Shown: piece by piece, positions 15,432 to 16,204 of the stretch
Position numbering within the stretch: position 1 is the first letter of the stretch
Layout of the letters: each line of letters begins with the position of its first letter
NCBI GenBank assembly: GCA_964605715.1
Contig: CAZSDV010000049.1
Coordinates: 1 to 16,204 of the forward strand
Reading direction: 5' to 3'
Origin: JAPUME01 sp964605715
GTDB lineage: Bacteria; Acidobacteriota; Terriglobia; UBA7540; JAPUME01
DNA length: 16,204 nt
Translations under genes and position numbers: made by a program
The notes under the pieces: model-generated
Database searches by the model: none
Seen by the model: the letters and a program-made list of their open reading frames with translations, nothing else
What the model was told of the DNA's origin: nothing

Positions 15432-16204
15432 TTAGACTTCTCCTTTCCGATACTGCTCCACCAAGTAGTCACAGAGCCGGGCGGTAAGTGCCATCATCGT
15501 AAGGGTGGGGTTCTGGTTTCCAGAGGAGACGAAACAGGAACCGTCAGCCACAAATAGATTTTTTATGTCGTGAGCCTGGCACCATTTATTGAGAACCGAA
15601 GTTCTAGAATCATCCCCCATGCGCGCAGTTCCAACTTCATGAATAGCTCGACCAAAGGTCGACTCGCGCAATCGCTCGATTACATTTTTTGCACCAGCGG
15701 CCTCAAGCATCTCTGCGGCCGTAGCCGACATGTCCTCCAACATCTTATGTTCGTTATCCCCATAAGAACAACTAACTCTGAGGGCTGGAATACCCCAAGC
15801 ATCCACTAAACTCTCGTCAATCTCACAGCGGTTTTCCCGTCGAGCTAAACATTCTCCGAACCCACCCAGGCTTACCCCGTAGATTCCATCTTTAACTGCC
15901 TCCTTATAAGCTTTACCAATACCAAGTGCATCTGTATTCATGCGCGGTCCCGCACCTCCTTGGAACCCGTAGCCACGAATGAAATTGGGGTGTTGATTTT
16001 TTACATTTCGATATCGGGCAACGTAAATTCCGTTGGGCCGTCGGCTACCAAAGTTGGGTTTTTCACGCAAACTCGGAAAAACACCGCCGGCACCACCTCC
16101 CATAACATGATCCATCAAGTAGTGGCCCAACGCTCCGCTTGAGTTAGCCAAACCATTTGGATATTCCCGGGTCGCAGAGTTAAAGAGGATGCGTGTTGAT
16201 TCCA
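15432..16204 (-). CDS. GMC-family oxidoreductase, C-terminal part (gene continues past window edge)
   Basis: FAD-dependent glucose-methanol-choline family oxidoreductase; members oxidise alcohols and sugars. The frame stays open to the last bases of the window (ESTRILFNSATREYPNG... reads into NSSGALGHYLMDH), so the N-terminal FAD-binding part is missing only because the window ends. A TTG at 16151 is not the start. The C-terminal signature is intact: HEVGTARMG with the catalytic His at 15639-15641, DIKNLFVADGS, and NQNPTLTMMALTARL with the active-site Asn at 15510-15512. The His/Asn pair suggests an active enzyme. The VADGS...NPTLT arrangement resembles the gluconate/sugar dehydrogenase branch, whose partner small subunit would be expected next to it but is not found downstream. 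The substrate is unknown. Confidence 0.92.
   Translation of the reverse strand, partial: ESTRILFNSATREYPNGLANSSGALGHYLMDHVMGGGAGGVFPSLREKPNFGSRRPNGIYVARYRNVKNQHPNFIRGYGFQGGAGPRMNTDALGIGKAYKEAVKDGIYGVSLGGFGECLARRENRCEIDESLVDAWGIPALRVSCSYGDNEHKMLEDMSATAAEMLEAAGAKNVIERLRESTFGRAIHEVGTARMGDDSRTSVLNKWCQAHDIKNLFVADGSCFVSSGNQNPTLTMMALTARLCDYLVEQYRKGEV

Noticed and set aside
16151..16153. TTG near 16151 as the start of the GMC oxidoreductase
   Set aside because: The frame continues open with GMC-like sequence to the window edge, so the gene is simply cut by the window.

Overview
The window looks like chromosomal DNA from an uncultured bacterium, probably taken from a metagenome assembly. Two runs of exactly ten Ns (318-327 and 5879-5888) each interrupt an otherwise intact gene. 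Bacterial origin is clear from DnaK/DnaJ/HspR, the bacterial queuosine enzymes QueF and QueA, and a Tat-type leader on an oxidoreductase. The phylum cannot be fixed from sequence reading alone. Ten genes are complete or nearly so (two crossed by the N gaps), one is cut by the right edge, and they are densely packed with no gene-free stretch over 300 bases. I see no rRNA, tRNA, CRISPR array, insertion sequence or phage gene.

Layout. (1) 2-2324, plus strand: an aldo/keto reductase resembling L-galactose dehydrogenase, then a Tat-exported Gfo/Idh/MocA oxidoreductase. (2) 2360-8964, minus strand: read in transcription order, an Hsp20 small heat-shock protein, dnaK, dnaJ, the MerR-family repressor gene hspR, a DnaC/IstB-like AAA+ ATPase and a LarA-like (lactate-racemase-domain) protein, ending at a good intrinsic terminator at 2341-2364. 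grpE is absent. (3) 9233-14146, plus strand: queF, a rhomboid protease fused to TPR repeats, and a large UPF0182 membrane protein. (4) 14163-16204, minus strand: queA, and upstream of it the C-terminal part of a GMC oxidoreductase that runs off the window.

How the genes work together. The clearest functional unit is the protein-quality-control cluster: Hsp20 holds unfolded clients, DnaK/DnaJ refold them, and HspR probably represses the set using DnaK as co-repressor. I could not find a canonical HspR operator (HAIR). The hsp20-dnaK intergenic region instead carries a perfect 13-bp inverted repeat and an imperfect 24-bp direct repeat. QueF and QueA are two steps of queuosine tRNA modification, on opposite strands about 4.5 kb apart. 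The oxidoreductases at both ends and the LarA homologue suggest metabolism of sugars or hydroxy acids, but they do not form one operon.

The stretch from about 8.3 to 9.8 kb is visibly much more AT-rich than the flanks. I found no convincing undescribed multi-gene system. The best leads are the regulatory DNA between hsp20 and dnaK, the DnaC-like ATPase inside the heat-shock cluster, and the LarA homologue with an apparently intact nickel-pincer site but no cofactor genes nearby.
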